IMG/VR virus record: IMGVR_UViG_3300042731_004037
Coordinates: 1-64,000 of that record
Direction: 5' to 3' (one strand)
Origin: a virus
Length of the DNA stretch: 64,000 bases
The notes under the pieces are model-generated. The model did not search any database and was not told the DNA's origin. It worked only from the letters and a program-made list of their open reading frames with translations. Of the stretch, positions 26,440 through 35,971 are shown one piece after another. Position numbers and translations under genes: made by a program. Each line of letters opens with the position of its first letter. Within the stretch, counting starts at the first letter, position 1.

Positions 26440-27267
26440 ATGAAAAATGCAAATAACAAAGAAAATGTTAAACTTAAACAAGATTTTGAATATTTTTTTA
26501 ATGAAGAGAATGGAGGACGCATTGGATTTGCTGGCACAGTATTGTTATATGATTCAGAGATATATATCAATACTGAAAGTGGGGAGGGTTATAAAGAAGT
26601 TATCAACAAGTTAGAACCGTTAATATTAAAATTGGCATGTCGATATCATATCAATGGAAATCTATTTGAAGATACTAAACATGATATTATAGTTCATATA
26701 CTTGAAGGGATACCAAAGTACAATCCAGAAAAAAATACAAAATTATCAACATTTATTGAAATGAGAGTTAATCGAAGATTAATAAATGATATACGAGATA
26801 AAAATAGAATATCAAAAAATGCTACTTATTTAAATATTGGAATATTCAATATATCATGTAAATGTGGATATTCGTTTATTGATAAATTTGGTAATGGATA
26901 TGAAACAAAATGTCCAAAATGTAATACTATTATCGGTGACGGTAATAAAAAGACACCAATGGTAATGTCTGAAGTAAATGAGTCTTCATTAATGCCGGGG
27001 ACCCGTGATAATACTTTGGAATTTAAAGATTTTACAATGAATAATAACATTACAAACATAGATGATAATATAATTTTTATATGTGATATAAACAAATGGT
27101 TAAAAAATAAAGACCCACGTTTAATTAGGATAATAGAATTGATATATTTTAATGATTATTCTATCAAGGCTGCTGCTGAAGAAGTTGGTCTATCAAGCGC
27201 AGGAGCTAATATAAAATTAAAGGAGCTATCAAAAAACAAGCAGGTTAGAGAATTATTTGATAGGTAA
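26440..27267 (+). CDS. Sigma-70-family sigma factor with inserted zinc ribbon
   Basis: 275 residues from ATG 26440 (GGTAGGAGTC upstream). Region 2-like: KLACRYHINGN, then IPKYNPEKNTKLSTFIEMRVNRRL, the core-binding/-10-melting helix context. Region 4-like HTH near the end: YFNDYSIKAAAEEVGLSSAGANIKLKEL. Between them is a four-Cys zinc ribbon (CKCGYSF...CPKCN), unusual for sigma factors. It probably redirects host RNA polymerase to phage promoters, as T4 gp55 does for late genes. The class is good; the promoter specificity is unknown. Confidence 0.75.
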   Translation: MKNANNKENVKLKQDFEYFFNEENGGRIGFAGTVLLYDSEIYINTESGEGYKEVINKLEPLILKLACRYHINGNLFEDTKHDIIVHILEGIPKYNPEKNTKLSTFIEMRVNRRLINDIRDKNRISKNATYLNIGIFNISCKCGYSFIDKFGNGYETKCPKCNTIIGDGNKKTPMVMSEVNESSLMPGTRDNTLEFKDFTMNNNITNIDDNIIFICDINKWLKNKDPRLIRIIELIYFNDYSIKAAAEEVGLSSAGANIKLKELSKNKQVRELFDR

Positions 27268-27273
27268 TTTAAA

Positions 27274-28026
27274 ATGCATAAATTTCATTTAAAACTTTTA
27301 ATATCGAATCAAAAAATTGCCGCTCGTAAATGTATTGCCCGATATGAGTCACAATTACATAGTATATCGTCTATTAATCGTGATAAAATATTAAAAAGAA
27401 TTAAAAAAGAAAAGGAATTCCTCACATATAATTTTAATAATCTACAAACAATAAGAGAAATTATTTCTATAATTCATAATTTTAGACATAAAGGTATTTC
27501 TAAATATTCATCTTATAAAGACTGTTTAGAATGTAAAAAGGCTTTAAAAAGTATATCTACACAATTACCTGAACAAAATGATATAGTAAATGTTGATACT
27601 AATTTAGAAAATGAATTAAAGCCAAAATTTGGAAATTTGATATCTATATTAGAACAAGAAGTTTTTGATGAAAAAAATAAAATAGAAAGTAAAAATTTTC
27701 CATCACAGAATGATTTAACGCGTTGGGCGCTTAAAGATTCTGTATTATCATACTATCAGGGACTTAATATTCCGGAAAATATGGTAGTTGTAGACACTTT
27801 ATATGACGATAGATTAATATCGAAATTGGCTCCAGATTTCGACGTAATAGCACAAATATGGATAGAAAAATTAAATAGATTACTTTATAATACAGATAAA
27901 TATGCTCTCGAAAAAGATGAAATCGATAAGGCTGAATCCGATTTGGCTGATGGTATGAGAGGGTCAGCATTTGAGAAACAGCTGGATCGTTATAGAGAAG
28001 AATTTATGAAAAAACTCAAGAGGTGA
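27274..28026 (+). CDS. Unknown helical protein
   Basis: 250 residues, rich in Lys, Ile and Leu with long helices, two Cys (DCLECKK) near residue 87 and an acidic/basic C-terminus (ADGMRGSAFEKQLDRYREEFM). It overlaps the trigger-factor Shine-Dalgarno region by a few bases. No family recognised. Confidence 0.6.
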   Translation: MHKFHLKLLISNQKIAARKCIARYESQLHSISSINRDKILKRIKKEKEFLTYNFNNLQTIREIISIIHNFRHKGISKYSSYKDCLECKKALKSISTQLPEQNDIVNVDTNLENELKPKFGNLISILEQEVFDEKNKIESKNFPSQNDLTRWALKDSVLSYYQGLNIPENMVVVDTLYDDRLISKLAPDFDVIAQIWIEKLNRLLYNTDKYALEKDEIDKAESDLADGMRGSAFEKQLDRYREEFMKKLKR

Positions 28027-28028
28027 AA

Positions 28029-29321
28029 ATGCAAGATATAATTAATATTGAAGAATTAAATAATACCGAATATAAGATTTCAATCAATGTTCCTTCAGAA
28101 TTAGTAGATAAAAAATTCGATCAATTTTTTAATAGCATAAAAAATCAAATACAGATACCTGGATTTAGAAAAGGGCGGGCCCCTTTACAGCGAATTAAAC
28201 AGTTGTTCGGTAACAAAGCTAAATCAAATGTAGCTCAAATGCTCATAAGTGAGTATTATAATCAAGCGATTGCAAATTATGAAATAAATCCTGTTGAAAA
28301 CCCAACATTTTCTGATATGTCTGATAAATATCCCGGAAAATTTGGATTCGATAATTCATATTCAGTAGATTTATTAGTCGAAGTTTTACCGAAAATAGAT
28401 CCAATCGGATATAATGGAATTAAATTAGATTTTCCACAATATGATGAAGATGCTATGTTTAATACTAAATTACACGAATATCAGAAACAATTTGCTGAAA
28501 GACGGCAAATCAATGATCGCGGTGCCCAATTTGGGGATTCATTGGTTATAGATTTTATAGGATATGTCGACAATATGCCTTTTGACGGTGGAGCTGCCCA
28601 GGGTTACTCTATTGAAAATTTTGGCAATGGCAATTTTGTTCCAGGATTTGAGGATCAAATGGTTGATATGATGGTCGGCCAATCTAAAGATATTTATGTA
28701 ACATTTCCAGATGAATATCGTGCCAAACATCTGGCTGGGAAAGAAGCCAAATTTACAATTACTGTTCATAGTATAATAGAAATCAAACTTGCTGAAGTTG
28801 ATAATGATTTAGCAATGATGGTTGGATACGAATCAGTAGATGAATTATTTAATTATATTAAATCTGAATTGCATAAAGATAATAATATTAATAATAGAAC
28901 AGTTTTAGGAGAACAAATTGTATCTAAGCTTTTAGATATAAATCAATTCGACGCTCCAAAATCTATGATAAAAAAAGAAATGTTACGTATATCAGGCAAG
29001 AATAAATTACAAGATTTATCACATAAGGATAAAGACGAATTGCAAAAAATTGCTGAACGTAGTGTCAAATGTGCCATATTACTTGATTCGATATATGAAA
29101 AAGAAAATAGTATTGAGATTACGCCAGATGAATTAGATAAATTATTAGAAGATCATGCCAGACACAATAATATGTCCAAAGATGATCTTGTCAGTAATTT
29201 GTATAATTCAGGACAAATGGATAATTTTATGGGTATTTTAAAAACATCAAATACAATAGATTTTATAATAAACAATGCTAACAAAGAAAGTGAGGAAAGC
29301 AATGTTGACAGAAACGAATAA
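28029..29321 (+). CDS. tig: Trigger factor (ribosome-associated chaperone)
   Basis: 430 residues from ATG 28029, full bacterial length. The ribosome-docking loop GFRKGRAP is near residues 46-53. The FKBP-type PPIase domain follows at ~150-245 (GDSLVIDFIGYVDNMPFDGG, then FVPGFEDQMVDMMVG). The C-terminal helical arms complete the three-domain layout. Trigger factor binds ribosomal protein L23 and shields nascent chains. A phage copy could bias folding towards phage proteins. Together with EF-Ts, IF-3, DnaJ and ClpP-like it forms a translation/proteostasis set spread across the window. Confidence 0.95.
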   Translation: MQDIINIEELNNTEYKISINVPSELVDKKFDQFFNSIKNQIQIPGFRKGRAPLQRIKQLFGNKAKSNVAQMLISEYYNQAIANYEINPVENPTFSDMSDKYPGKFGFDNSYSVDLLVEVLPKIDPIGYNGIKLDFPQYDEDAMFNTKLHEYQKQFAERRQINDRGAQFGDSLVIDFIGYVDNMPFDGGAAQGYSIENFGNGNFVPGFEDQMVDMMVGQSKDIYVTFPDEYRAKHLAGKEAKFTITVHSIIEIKLAEVDNDLAMMVGYESVDELFNYIKSELHKDNNINNRTVLGEQIVSKLLDINQFDAPKSMIKKEMLRISGKNKLQDLSHKDKDELQKIAERSVKCAILLDSIYEKENSIEITPDELDKLLEDHARHNNMSKDDLVSNLYNSGQMDNFMGILKTSNTIDFIINNANKESEESNVDRNE

Positions 29322-29517
29322 ACAGTCAGTTACAGGATTTAAAGTAGTTACTTTTCAAGTTAAAAAAGCAAAAGATTCGGAAAGAGTAAAGCTTGTCCTA
29401 GAGGCCGATGTCGATGATATTGGAGCAGGAAATTATGATATGGGAGACGTATTAAAAGCATTATTGTCGCATCAAACTGGTGATACTGATGTAGGTCTTT
29501 CTGTATTTATGAAATAA
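29302..29517 (+). CDS. Small protein, unknown
   Basis: 71 residues from ATG 29302, which has GAGGAAAG upstream; an in-frame ATG at 29275 is less likely. It overlaps the end of trigger factor by 20 bases. Contains VTFQVKKAKDSERVKLVLEAD, a beta-hairpin-like segment, then a helical end. Possibly a small regulatory or replication accessory protein. Not recognised. Confidence 0.55.
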   Translation: MLTETNKQSVTGFKVVTFQVKKAKDSERVKLVLEADVDDIGAGNYDMGDVLKALLSHQTGDTDVGLSVFMK

Positions 29518-29565
29518 ATCATAATTTTTTCGCATTAGATATTTTTCAATTTGGAAAGTCTTTTC

Positions 29566-29910
29566 ATGTTAAAATTTTCTGATATAGTTAAGATAAAAAA
29601 ATCTGGTTGCGCAAAGTGTCTTTCTCTTTTCTATTCACTTCCATGTCAAATCGATAGAAATATAACAAAATATTTTACGAATTTTGGTAAACCTGTGTAT
29701 CCACTTAAATCTGTAAGTTTGTTACGCATAGATGCTAATGGCGGGTATCATATAGAAGGAAGACTCAATGCCAAAGTGATCAAATTTGTAATGCCAAAGA
29801 AATTTAATAATACCGATTTGAACAAAGCTGTTAGGAAAATTGAATTCGAAAGTTGCTTGGTTAAATGGATATCAAATAAATTAAATATCCAGATATCAAT
29901 GGAAGATTAA
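29566..29910 (+). CDS. Small protein with N-terminal cysteine cluster, unknown
   Basis: 114 residues from ATG 29566 (TTG 29551 is an in-frame alternative). A cysteine trio (CAKCLSLFYSLPC, residues ~14-26) may bind metal. The body is basic and beta/alpha mixed. The stop is followed directly by the start of the DNA polymerase gene, so the two are probably coupled. Confidence 0.55.
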   Translation: MLKFSDIVKIKKSGCAKCLSLFYSLPCQIDRNITKYFTNFGKPVYPLKSVSLLRIDANGGYHIEGRLNAKVIKFVMPKKFNNTDLNKAVRKIEFESCLVKWISNKLNIQISMED

Positions 29911-32900
29911 ATGAATAATTTTGTACATTTACATACGCACACTTCTATAGGTAGTATGCAAGACGCAATGACCCCAATAGATGATATATTTAAAATGGCA
30001 AAAAAAATGGGGCAAACATCCATTGCTATAACCGATCACGGAACTATGGCAGCTGTTTTTGATGCCCATAAGTGTTCTAAAAAGTATGGTATTAAATATA
30101 TTCCTGGGTGTGAAATTTATTTTGTCAATGATATTCAAAATTCTAAATGTAAAAGATATCATCTTGTTTTATTGGCCAAAAATGAGGTAGGATATAAAAA
30201 TCTTCTTCAAATTAATTACAAAGGATATGTTAATTTTCAGTATATTCCTGTATTGGACAAAGTTTTTCCAAGAGTAGATTGGAAAATTTTACAAGAGCAT
30301 AAAGATGGTATAATATGTTTAACTGCTTGTGGATCTGGGCCACTCGCGGCATCTTTATTTGCACTTAATGAAGATAATGTGTGGGACCAAAATTCTTGTT
30401 ATATACAAACTCTTAAAACAGCTAATAAACTAAAAGAATTATTTGAATCTAATTTATATTTAGAAGTACAACCACATAATTTAAAAGTATATAAGAAGAA
30501 TCGCAAAACTAATGAAGTTGAATGTGATTCTAATGGTGATGCTATTATTGTTGTTGACCAGGAATATACTAATAATAAACTAATAGGTATTTCTAAAGAA
30601 TTAAATATTCCTGTTGTTGCAACATGTGATGTGCATTATATTAATAAAGAAGATGCCGAAATTCATGATATGTTGATGGCAATTAATGCTAAAAAACCAT
30701 TCAGTGATTTAAATAGGCATAGATATGAAGAACAAGAATTTTATTTGAAATCCTATGAAGACATTAATGAATATTTTTCTACTAAATTTAATTCTAAATT
30801 AGCAGATGAGGTGTGTAAAAATTCTGTATTAATTGCTAATAGGTGTGATGATTCTAATTATTTAGAAGATGATACAATAAAATTTCCTAAATTTGATATA
30901 ACAATTGAACAAGATTATCAGAATTTTTTAAAATGGAAAAAGCGACAAAATAGATTACCTAAATATGATGATCATGCTTTTTTAAGATACCGTTGCATTA
31001 ATAGTTTTAAAAATAAATTTAAACATCTTTCTAAAGAACAAAAGAAAGAATATAAAGAAAGAATGATTAAGGAGATTAAAGTCCTGGAATCCCGAAACTT
31101 TGCTTCTTATTTATTAATTGTGTCCGACTTTATTATCAAAGCAAAAGAACAAGGAATTAGGGTTGGGCCTGGAAGAGGATCTGTTGGCGGATCTTTGGTT
31201 GCTTATTTATTAGATATTCATGAGGTTGATCCATTACAATATGGCCTACTTTTTGAAAGATTTATTAATATATATAAAAAAGCTTTTCCAGATATTGACA
31301 CAGATTTTTCCCCGGACGGTAGAAATTGGGTCGAACAATATATAATTAATCGATATGGAAAAGAATGTGTTGCTCATGTATCCAATCTATCTACAATGAC
31401 TCCCAAGGTTGTTATTAAAGATGTTGCCAGATCTTTACAACTAGGAGGTAGTAAAAGTGATGCATTTAAAATAGCTAATGCAATAACTGATTCAATACCT
31501 AAGGATTCTGAAACATTTGAGGACGCACTTAGGACGTCAGAAAAGTTTAGAGAGTTTTGTGCGTCTTATCCAGAATTAGAAAAATATGGCAAAAAATTAG
31601 TTGGTTTAGAAAAAACATATTCCACTCATGCAGCTGGAATTGTTGTGAGCGATAGAAATCTCTCCGAACTTGTGCCACTCAGATACGATAAAAAAGGAAC
31701 CATTTCACTTCAATATGAAAAGGAAAGATGTGAAGAAGTGGGCCTAATTAAGATGGATTTATTGGGATTAGAACATTTAAAAATTATTGATAATACTATA
31801 TTAAATGTTAAAATGCTTGGTGGGCAATGTCTGGATACACCAAAATTGGCTCCATTTGATGATAAAAATGTATGGGATATGATATCAAATGGACATACAA
31901 CATGTGTGTTTCAAATGGGGTCGCAACATATGAGAAATTTATGTAAGCGAATTAAACCACAAAGTATTGAAGATCTTAGTTTAGTAAATGCACTTGGAAG
32001 GCCTTCTGCTATAAAATCACGTGAAGATTATATAAAATTTAGAAATAAAAATATAAAGATTAAATATAAACATCCGTGTGTAAAAGAGGCACTTGAAGAT
32101 ACACTTGGTGTGTGTGTTTATGAAGATCAGTTAATGAAATTCGCAAATGTGGTCGCTGGATGGGATTTAAATGAGGCCGATGGATTGAGAAAATTAACTA
32201 AATATAAAGGTAAACATCCAGAGATGGTTAAAAAATTGAAAGATGATTTTATTACTGGTTCAGTAAAACACAGTAATCTAACAAACAAACAAGCTCTGGA
32301 AATATGGGAAGAGATTATTGAGCCGTTTGGTGGATATGGCTTCAACAAACCGCATGGAATTTTTTATAGTTTAAATGGATATCATACAGCTTATTATAAA
32401 TATCATTATCCATCTGCTTTTATGGCAGCTGCTCTTAAATCTGAAGTAGAAAAATCATCTTCGAGCGAAGAAAAAATTAAATTATATAAGAAAGAAGCTA
32501 TTCGTATGGGCATCAAAATAATGGCCCCGGATATAAACAAAAGTGGTGATTATTTTACAGTTGTAGATGATAAAACTATTATAATGGGGCTTGCTGTTAT
32601 CAAAGGTGTCGGTATTAAAGCTGTTAAAAATATTATAGAAACCAGAATGGAACATTCATTTATATCTTTTGCTGACTTTTTATATAGAACTAATTCTAAT
32701 ATAGTTAATAAAAAAGTTATCCAAGCGTTAGCCAAAGCTGGATGTTTTGATAGCCTTAATATTACAAGAAAATCTGCTTTTACATATTATTCAAATATAA
32801 GAATTAAGGCAAATTCTCATGCCAAAAAGACAGCTATAACCGGAAAAAACACCTGGGAATTAATGAAAGATCTCGAATTTTCAATTGATCATGTAAATGA

Positions 32901-33303
32901 GGAATGGAATAAAAAAGAGATATTGACTGCGGAAGGCGAAACACTGGGAGAATATATTTCAGGAGATATCAATGATTTATATGGTGGATTTTTTACCAAT
33001 AAATGTGTATCTTTAAAACGTCTTAAGAAATTGGCTGATGGAACACCGATTAGAGTAGAGGTTGTAGTTGAAAATATTACTCAACCGAAAATAAAAAGTG
33101 GGAAAAATAAAGGCAAAATTTATGGTAATTGTACTGTTATGGATAGAAACAAAAATAGTGCTATTATGAAAATATGGTCTGAATCATGGAAACATGTAAA
33201 AGATAAAATTATTGCTGGGAGACCGATAAGAGCATTATGTAGAGTAAATGTTTATAAAGATACACATATGTTAGTATTAAATTCATTAGAACAAGTGGGG
33301 TAA
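29911..33303 (+). CDS. dnaE: DNA polymerase III alpha subunit (DnaE-type, C family)
   Basis: 1130 residues, near the bacterial DnaE length. N-terminal PHP domain: HLHTHTS (6-12), DHGTM, CDVHYI, with metal ligands intact. Polymerase core: GPGRGSVGGS (419-428) and the catalytic PDIDTDF, with Asp 461, 463 and 465. ETYSTHAAGIVVSD-like and CVYEDQLM segments mark the palm and fingers. An HhH-like stretch (IKGVGIKAVKNI) and an OB-like region follow at the C-terminus. A C-family replicase in a phage is uncommon compared with A- or B-family enzymes. The intact PHP could proofread; the separate DEDDh exonuclease at 10877 is another candidate. No clamp or loader is in the window. Confidence 0.96.
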   Translation: MNNFVHLHTHTSIGSMQDAMTPIDDIFKMAKKMGQTSIAITDHGTMAAVFDAHKCSKKYGIKYIPGCEIYFVNDIQNSKCKRYHLVLLAKNEVGYKNLLQINYKGYVNFQYIPVLDKVFPRVDWKILQEHKDGIICLTACGSGPLAASLFALNEDNVWDQNSCYIQTLKTANKLKELFESNLYLEVQPHNLKVYKKNRKTNEVECDSNGDAIIVVDQEYTNNKLIGISKELNIPVVATCDVHYINKEDAEIHDMLMAINAKKPFSDLNRHRYEEQEFYLKSYEDINEYFSTKFNSKLADEVCKNSVLIANRCDDSNYLEDDTIKFPKFDITIEQDYQNFLKWKKRQNRLPKYDDHAFLRYRCINSFKNKFKHLSKEQKKEYKERMIKEIKVLESRNFASYLLIVSDFIIKAKEQGIRVGPGRGSVGGSLVAYLLDIHEVDPLQYGLLFERFINIYKKAFPDIDTDFSPDGRNWVEQYIINRYGKECVAHVSNLSTMTPKVVIKDVARSLQLGGSKSDAFKIANAITDSIPKDSETFEDALRTSEKFREFCASYPELEKYGKKLVGLEKTYSTHAAGIVVSDRNLSELVPLRYDKKGTISLQYEKERCEEVGLIKMDLLGLEHLKIIDNTILNVKMLGGQCLDTPKLAPFDDKNVWDMISNGHTTCVFQMGSQHMRNLCKRIKPQSIEDLSLVNALGRPSAIKSREDYIKFRNKNIKIKYKHPCVKEALEDTLGVCVYEDQLMKFANVVAGWDLNEADGLRKLTKYKGKHPEMVKKLKDDFITGSVKHSNLTNKQALEIWEEIIEPFGGYGFNKPHGIFYSLNGYHTAYYKYHYPSAFMAAALKSEVEKSSSSEEKIKLYKKEAIRMGIKIMAPDINKSGDYFTVVDDKTIIMGLAVIKGVGIKAVKNIIETRMEHSFISFADFLYRTNSNIVNKKVIQALAKAGCFDSLNITRKSAFTYYSNIRIKANSHAKKTAITGKNTWELMKDLEFSIDHVNEEWNKKEILTAEGETLGEYISGDINDLYGGFFTNKCVSLKRLKKLADGTPIRVEVVVENITQPKIKSGKNKGKIYGNCTVMDRNKNSAIMKIWSESWKHVKDKIIAGRPIRALCRVNVYKDTHMLVLNSLEQVG

Positions 33304-33309
33304 TAAATA

Positions 33310-33858
33310 ATGAAATGTGAAAATTGTAATGTCACAATTATGCCAGAATTTATATATGCTATAAGTGTTAATAAATGTCCAGCCTGTGGCAAATGTATTA
33401 TGCAAAAGGCCAAACTCGCTGCTTTTTTGGGTTTAAGAGAATTATTAGATAATTATATCTCAGTCAAAGATGTGAATATAGATAAACTTGCTTCATTAAT
33501 TATGGCTAATTTTGAAATTAAGCAGTTATTTAATAATAATAGTGAATCACAAGTTGTTGAACAGCCTAATGATGAAGAAAATTATGGACAAGATGTTAAT
33601 GTTGAAGAAGAAAGTGAGGATACTGATTATGAATTTAAAACCAAACAATTAGCTGAGGCCAAAGAGATATTGAAAAAAATGCGCGATGAAGCTTTATCTG
33701 GTGCCGTTAAAGATAGATATGGATTTGGTGACGAAGATAGTGTATTATTAGATGATGGAGATACCCATGAACTAATGAATAAAAAGTTACAACAACACAG
33801 ACAAGATATAATTTTATCTAGGTCTGGCGGAAAAAATTCTTTTCATAGGTCGGAATAA
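33310..33858 (+). CDS. Zinc-ribbon protein with acidic linker, unknown
   Basis: 182 residues. Zinc ribbon at the N-terminus (CENC, then CPACGKC; residues ~3-28). A glutamate-rich linker (DEENYGQDVNVEEESEDTD) precedes a basic C-terminal helix and tail. It lies between the polymerase and the SSB-like gene and could be a replication or transcription accessory. No family recognised. Confidence 0.6.
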   Translation: MKCENCNVTIMPEFIYAISVNKCPACGKCIMQKAKLAAFLGLRELLDNYISVKDVNIDKLASLIMANFEIKQLFNNNSESQVVEQPNDEENYGQDVNVEEESEDTDYEFKTKQLAEAKEILKKMRDEALSGAVKDRYGFGDEDSVLLDDGDTHELMNKKLQQHRQDIILSRSGGKNSFHRSE

Positions 33859-34136
33859 TGATAAAAGGAATTGCTTATCAAAAAGTAGATATAACTGAGT
33901 TAGAATATGAATATTATCAAAAATTAGTTAAAGAGTATTCTAACGATGGACAAAATGGTAATGACTTTTTCCAAGATTTGTTTGATACAGATGAAAATGG
34001 AATAATAACAATTATTCATCCTACTAAAAACATACCTTGGGTGATATTATTTTTTATACAGAATGTTATGATTAATCAACATATAAGAATAAATGATAAT
34101 AGATTAAGTAAAATTGAAAAGGTTATCGGAGTTTAA
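33858..34136 (+). CDS. Small protein, unknown
   Basis: 92 residues, ATG sharing a base with the previous TAA (TAATG). Contains an acidic loop (FDTDENGIITIIHPTK) and a hydrophobic stretch (IPWVILFFIQNVMI) that looks like a buried helix rather than a clear membrane span. Not recognised. Confidence 0.55.
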   Translation: MIKGIAYQKVDITELEYEYYQKLVKEYSNDGQNGNDFFQDLFDTDENGIITIIHPTKNIPWVILFFIQNVMINQHIRINDNRLSKIEKVIGV

Positions 34137-34137
34137 A

Positions 34138-34647
34138 ATGGGTAAATTAACTGTACGTGATTTAATAAGAAGTGAGTTTAATTTATTGGATATAGATACA
34201 TTAGAAATCCGTGAATTATCAAATGCGCTACCAAGAGATGGAAATATTGATATAAATAATGCCGAAACATTGGCTACTAAATATTTACGTGGTGCTGATA
34301 TTTGCGGAGAAATGTTAGCTATTGCTGCAGCTCATATTGCAAAAGCGAAAACTAAGAAAAATATAGCATATAACATGGCTTTTGTAAAATATAAAGATGA
34401 TAAAAAAATTAAAACAGATAAATTGCGGGCCGCGATGGCCGAAATAGATGATGATTATATAGAATCATGTAATAAATATGATGAAGTATTGGCATTCGTT
34501 AAATGGATCGACAGTAAATATAATAGTTTTATAAGGATGCATTATCTTTGTAAAAAAATCTTAGATCGTGCCTATCCACATGAACGTGCTTCAGGATGGA
34601 ATGGTTCAGTAGATGAAGATATGTATGATAATGATGCCACGTGGTAA
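34138..34647 (+). CDS. Helical protein upstream of SSB, unknown
   Basis: 169 residues from ATG 34138 (CGGAG upstream; ATG 34114 is an in-frame alternative). All-helical, with an Ala-rich central segment (GEMLAIAAAHIAKAKTKK) and an acidic C-terminal tail (DEDMYDNDATW). Its place beside the SSB-like gene suggests a replication/recombination accessory, by context only. Unrecognised. Confidence 0.6.
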   Translation: MGKLTVRDLIRSEFNLLDIDTLEIRELSNALPRDGNIDINNAETLATKYLRGADICGEMLAIAAAHIAKAKTKKNIAYNMAFVKYKDDKKIKTDKLRAAMAEIDDDYIESCNKYDEVLAFVKWIDSKYNSFIRMHYLCKKILDRAYPHERASGWNGSVDEDMYDNDATW

Positions 34648-34654
34648 TTTTTTA

Positions 34655-34683
34655 TTTGACATTTGTTGTCAAATATGTATAAT
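34655..34683 (+). promoter_or_regulatory. Consensus promoter with overlapping operator-like inverted repeat
   Basis: TTGACA (34656-34661), 16 bases, TATAAT (34678-34683): both hexamers are perfect sigma-70 consensus. A perfect 7-bp inverted repeat TTTGACA-n5-TGTCAAA (34655-34673) covers the -35 box and would suit a dimeric repressor. The ~80-base leader before the SSB-like gene also contains a GGTTA-TGG-TAACC hairpin (34713-34725) flanked by CGATAG repeats. The helical gene upstream ends only a few bases before the promoter. Confidence 0.8.
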
Positions 34684-34764
34684 AGATTATGTCCGCTGGT
34701 TCAAATGCGATAGGTTATGGTAACCGATAGCTAAAATATGCCCAAGGACAATAAGGAGATCAAA

Positions 34765-35391
34765 ATGAGTACAAGAGTAGTAGGAAAATTGGATGACTGG
34801 GGAGATGCTGATTTAGGCAATAGTAACTTTATGAATTTGGAAGAAGGTTCCAATCCGGTTCGCTTAGTCGGTTCCCCATATCAATTTTATATTCATTGGT
34901 CAAAAGATGCTACTGGTGCAAATCGTAAAGTACATTGCGCACTTGATGGGTGTCCTTTGTGCCAGGCTGGAGAACGTGCCAGTGCTCGTTGGTATGTTCC
35001 CGTAATAAATAGGAAAAGCGGGCATTGTGCAATTCTTGAAATTGGGCCACAAATTTTTAAGCAAATTTTAGGTCTGAAAAAGAAGCCTAAGTGGGGGAAT
35101 CCGCGTAATTTTGATATCGATATTGAACGACAGCCGAAGGGTTCACAGCCACTTTATATAGTATCACCTGAACCAAAAGAAAAACTCGCTAACGATGAAA
35201 TTGAAATGGTTAAAGAGTTTATTTCTAATGTTGATATCTCGAAGATGACAGAAGCTTCAACGCCAGATGAAATACGAGAAAAACTTGGTTTGTCAGGTGG
35301 GTTATCAACTGAGGATGTTGATAATGATTTTGAAAACACATCTGTAGAGTCTTCAACTGATGATGAAGATGATTTTGATTTTGACGATTAA
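34765..35391 (+). CDS. Single-stranded DNA-binding protein (gp32-like, zinc and acidic tail)
   Basis: 208 residues from ATG 34765, which has AAGGAG upstream. The core includes GSNPVRLVGSPYQFYIHW and a zinc-like cluster (HCALDGCPLCQAG), as in phage SSBs. The last ~20 residues are strongly acidic (STDDEDDFDFDD), the typical protein-interaction tail of gp32 and other SSBs. It has its own consensus promoter with an operator-like repeat, suggesting high and regulated expression. It binds ssDNA in replication and recombination beside RecA and RuvC. The fold assignment rests on this pattern, not on a search. Confidence 0.75.
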   Translation: MSTRVVGKLDDWGDADLGNSNFMNLEEGSNPVRLVGSPYQFYIHWSKDATGANRKVHCALDGCPLCQAGERASARWYVPVINRKSGHCAILEIGPQIFKQILGLKKKPKWGNPRNFDIDIERQPKGSQPLYIVSPEPKEKLANDEIEMVKEFISNVDISKMTEASTPDEIREKLGLSGGLSTEDVDNDFENTSVESSTDDEDDFDFDD

Positions 35392-35406
35392 TATTATCGG
35401 ATAATT

Positions 35407-35449
35407 GGGTGCCTTCTATTAATATTATAAATAGACATAGGAGGCACCC
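35407..35449 (+). promoter_or_regulatory. Hairpin sequestering the ruvC Shine-Dalgarno
   Basis: GGGTGCCT (35407-35414) pairs perfectly with AGGCACCC (35442-35449), and TCTATT (35415-35420) with AATAGA (35430-35435), leaving a 9-base loop and a 6-base bulge. The 3' arm contains GGAGG and ends on the base before the ruvC ATG. The structure would block ribosome binding until opened. It also contains a TATAAATA match (35426-35433). Confidence 0.7.
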
Positions 35450-35971
35450 ATGTCTATCATATTAGGAATAGATATAGCTTCACGAAATATTGGTTGGGCT
35501 GTTATCAAAAATGGAAAGATTAACAAGAAGCAATCCGGATTAATTGTAATAAACTCAAACACGAATATGGGAGAAAGATTGGTAGAATTTGAAAATTCTA
35601 TTAAAGATCTTATCAATTATATTAACCCAGATACTATAGTAATCGAAGATATCTACCGTGGTCCAAGTATAATAACATTTAAAACACTGTCATTATTCCG
35701 TGGTGTAGCTATTAAGTCAATTTATGAAAAAACTAGCAATATGCCAATTAGTATTATGGCTGTTCAGGCTAGAAAACTGGTTGGTATAAAAAATACTAAA
35801 GAAGCAGCATTTGATACTATCAATAAAAAATTTAAACTAAAGTATGAGTTTAAGAAGCACAATGATATAGTTGATGCCATTGTATTAGGTTTGGCTGGTT
35901 ACGAAATGGAAAAGTTGAATATTAATGAAATAAAACCTAAGCACAAGAAGAGAAAGCGTAGAAAAAAATGA
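35450..35971 (+). CDS. ruvC: RuvC-like Holliday-junction resolvase
   Basis: 173 residues, RuvC length. Acidic active site: D8 ([14 protein letters not shown]), E66 (VIEDIY), and D139 and D142 in [12 protein letters not shown]. This is the full DEDD set at positions almost identical to bacterial RuvC. It resolves four-way junctions or branched DNA before packaging. The start codon abuts a hairpin that hides the ribosome-binding site. It overlaps the next gene (dnaJ) by four bases (ATGA). The C-terminus is very basic ([12 protein letters not shown]). Confidence 0.93.
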   Translation: MSIILGIDIASRNIGWAVIKNGKINKKQSGLIVINSNTNMGERLVEFENSIKDLINYINPDTIVIEDIYRGPSIITFKTLSLFRGVAIKSIYEKTSNMPISIMAVQARKLVGIKNTKEAAFDTINKKFKLKYEFKKHNDIVDAIVLGLAGYEMEKLNINEIKPKHKKRKRRKK

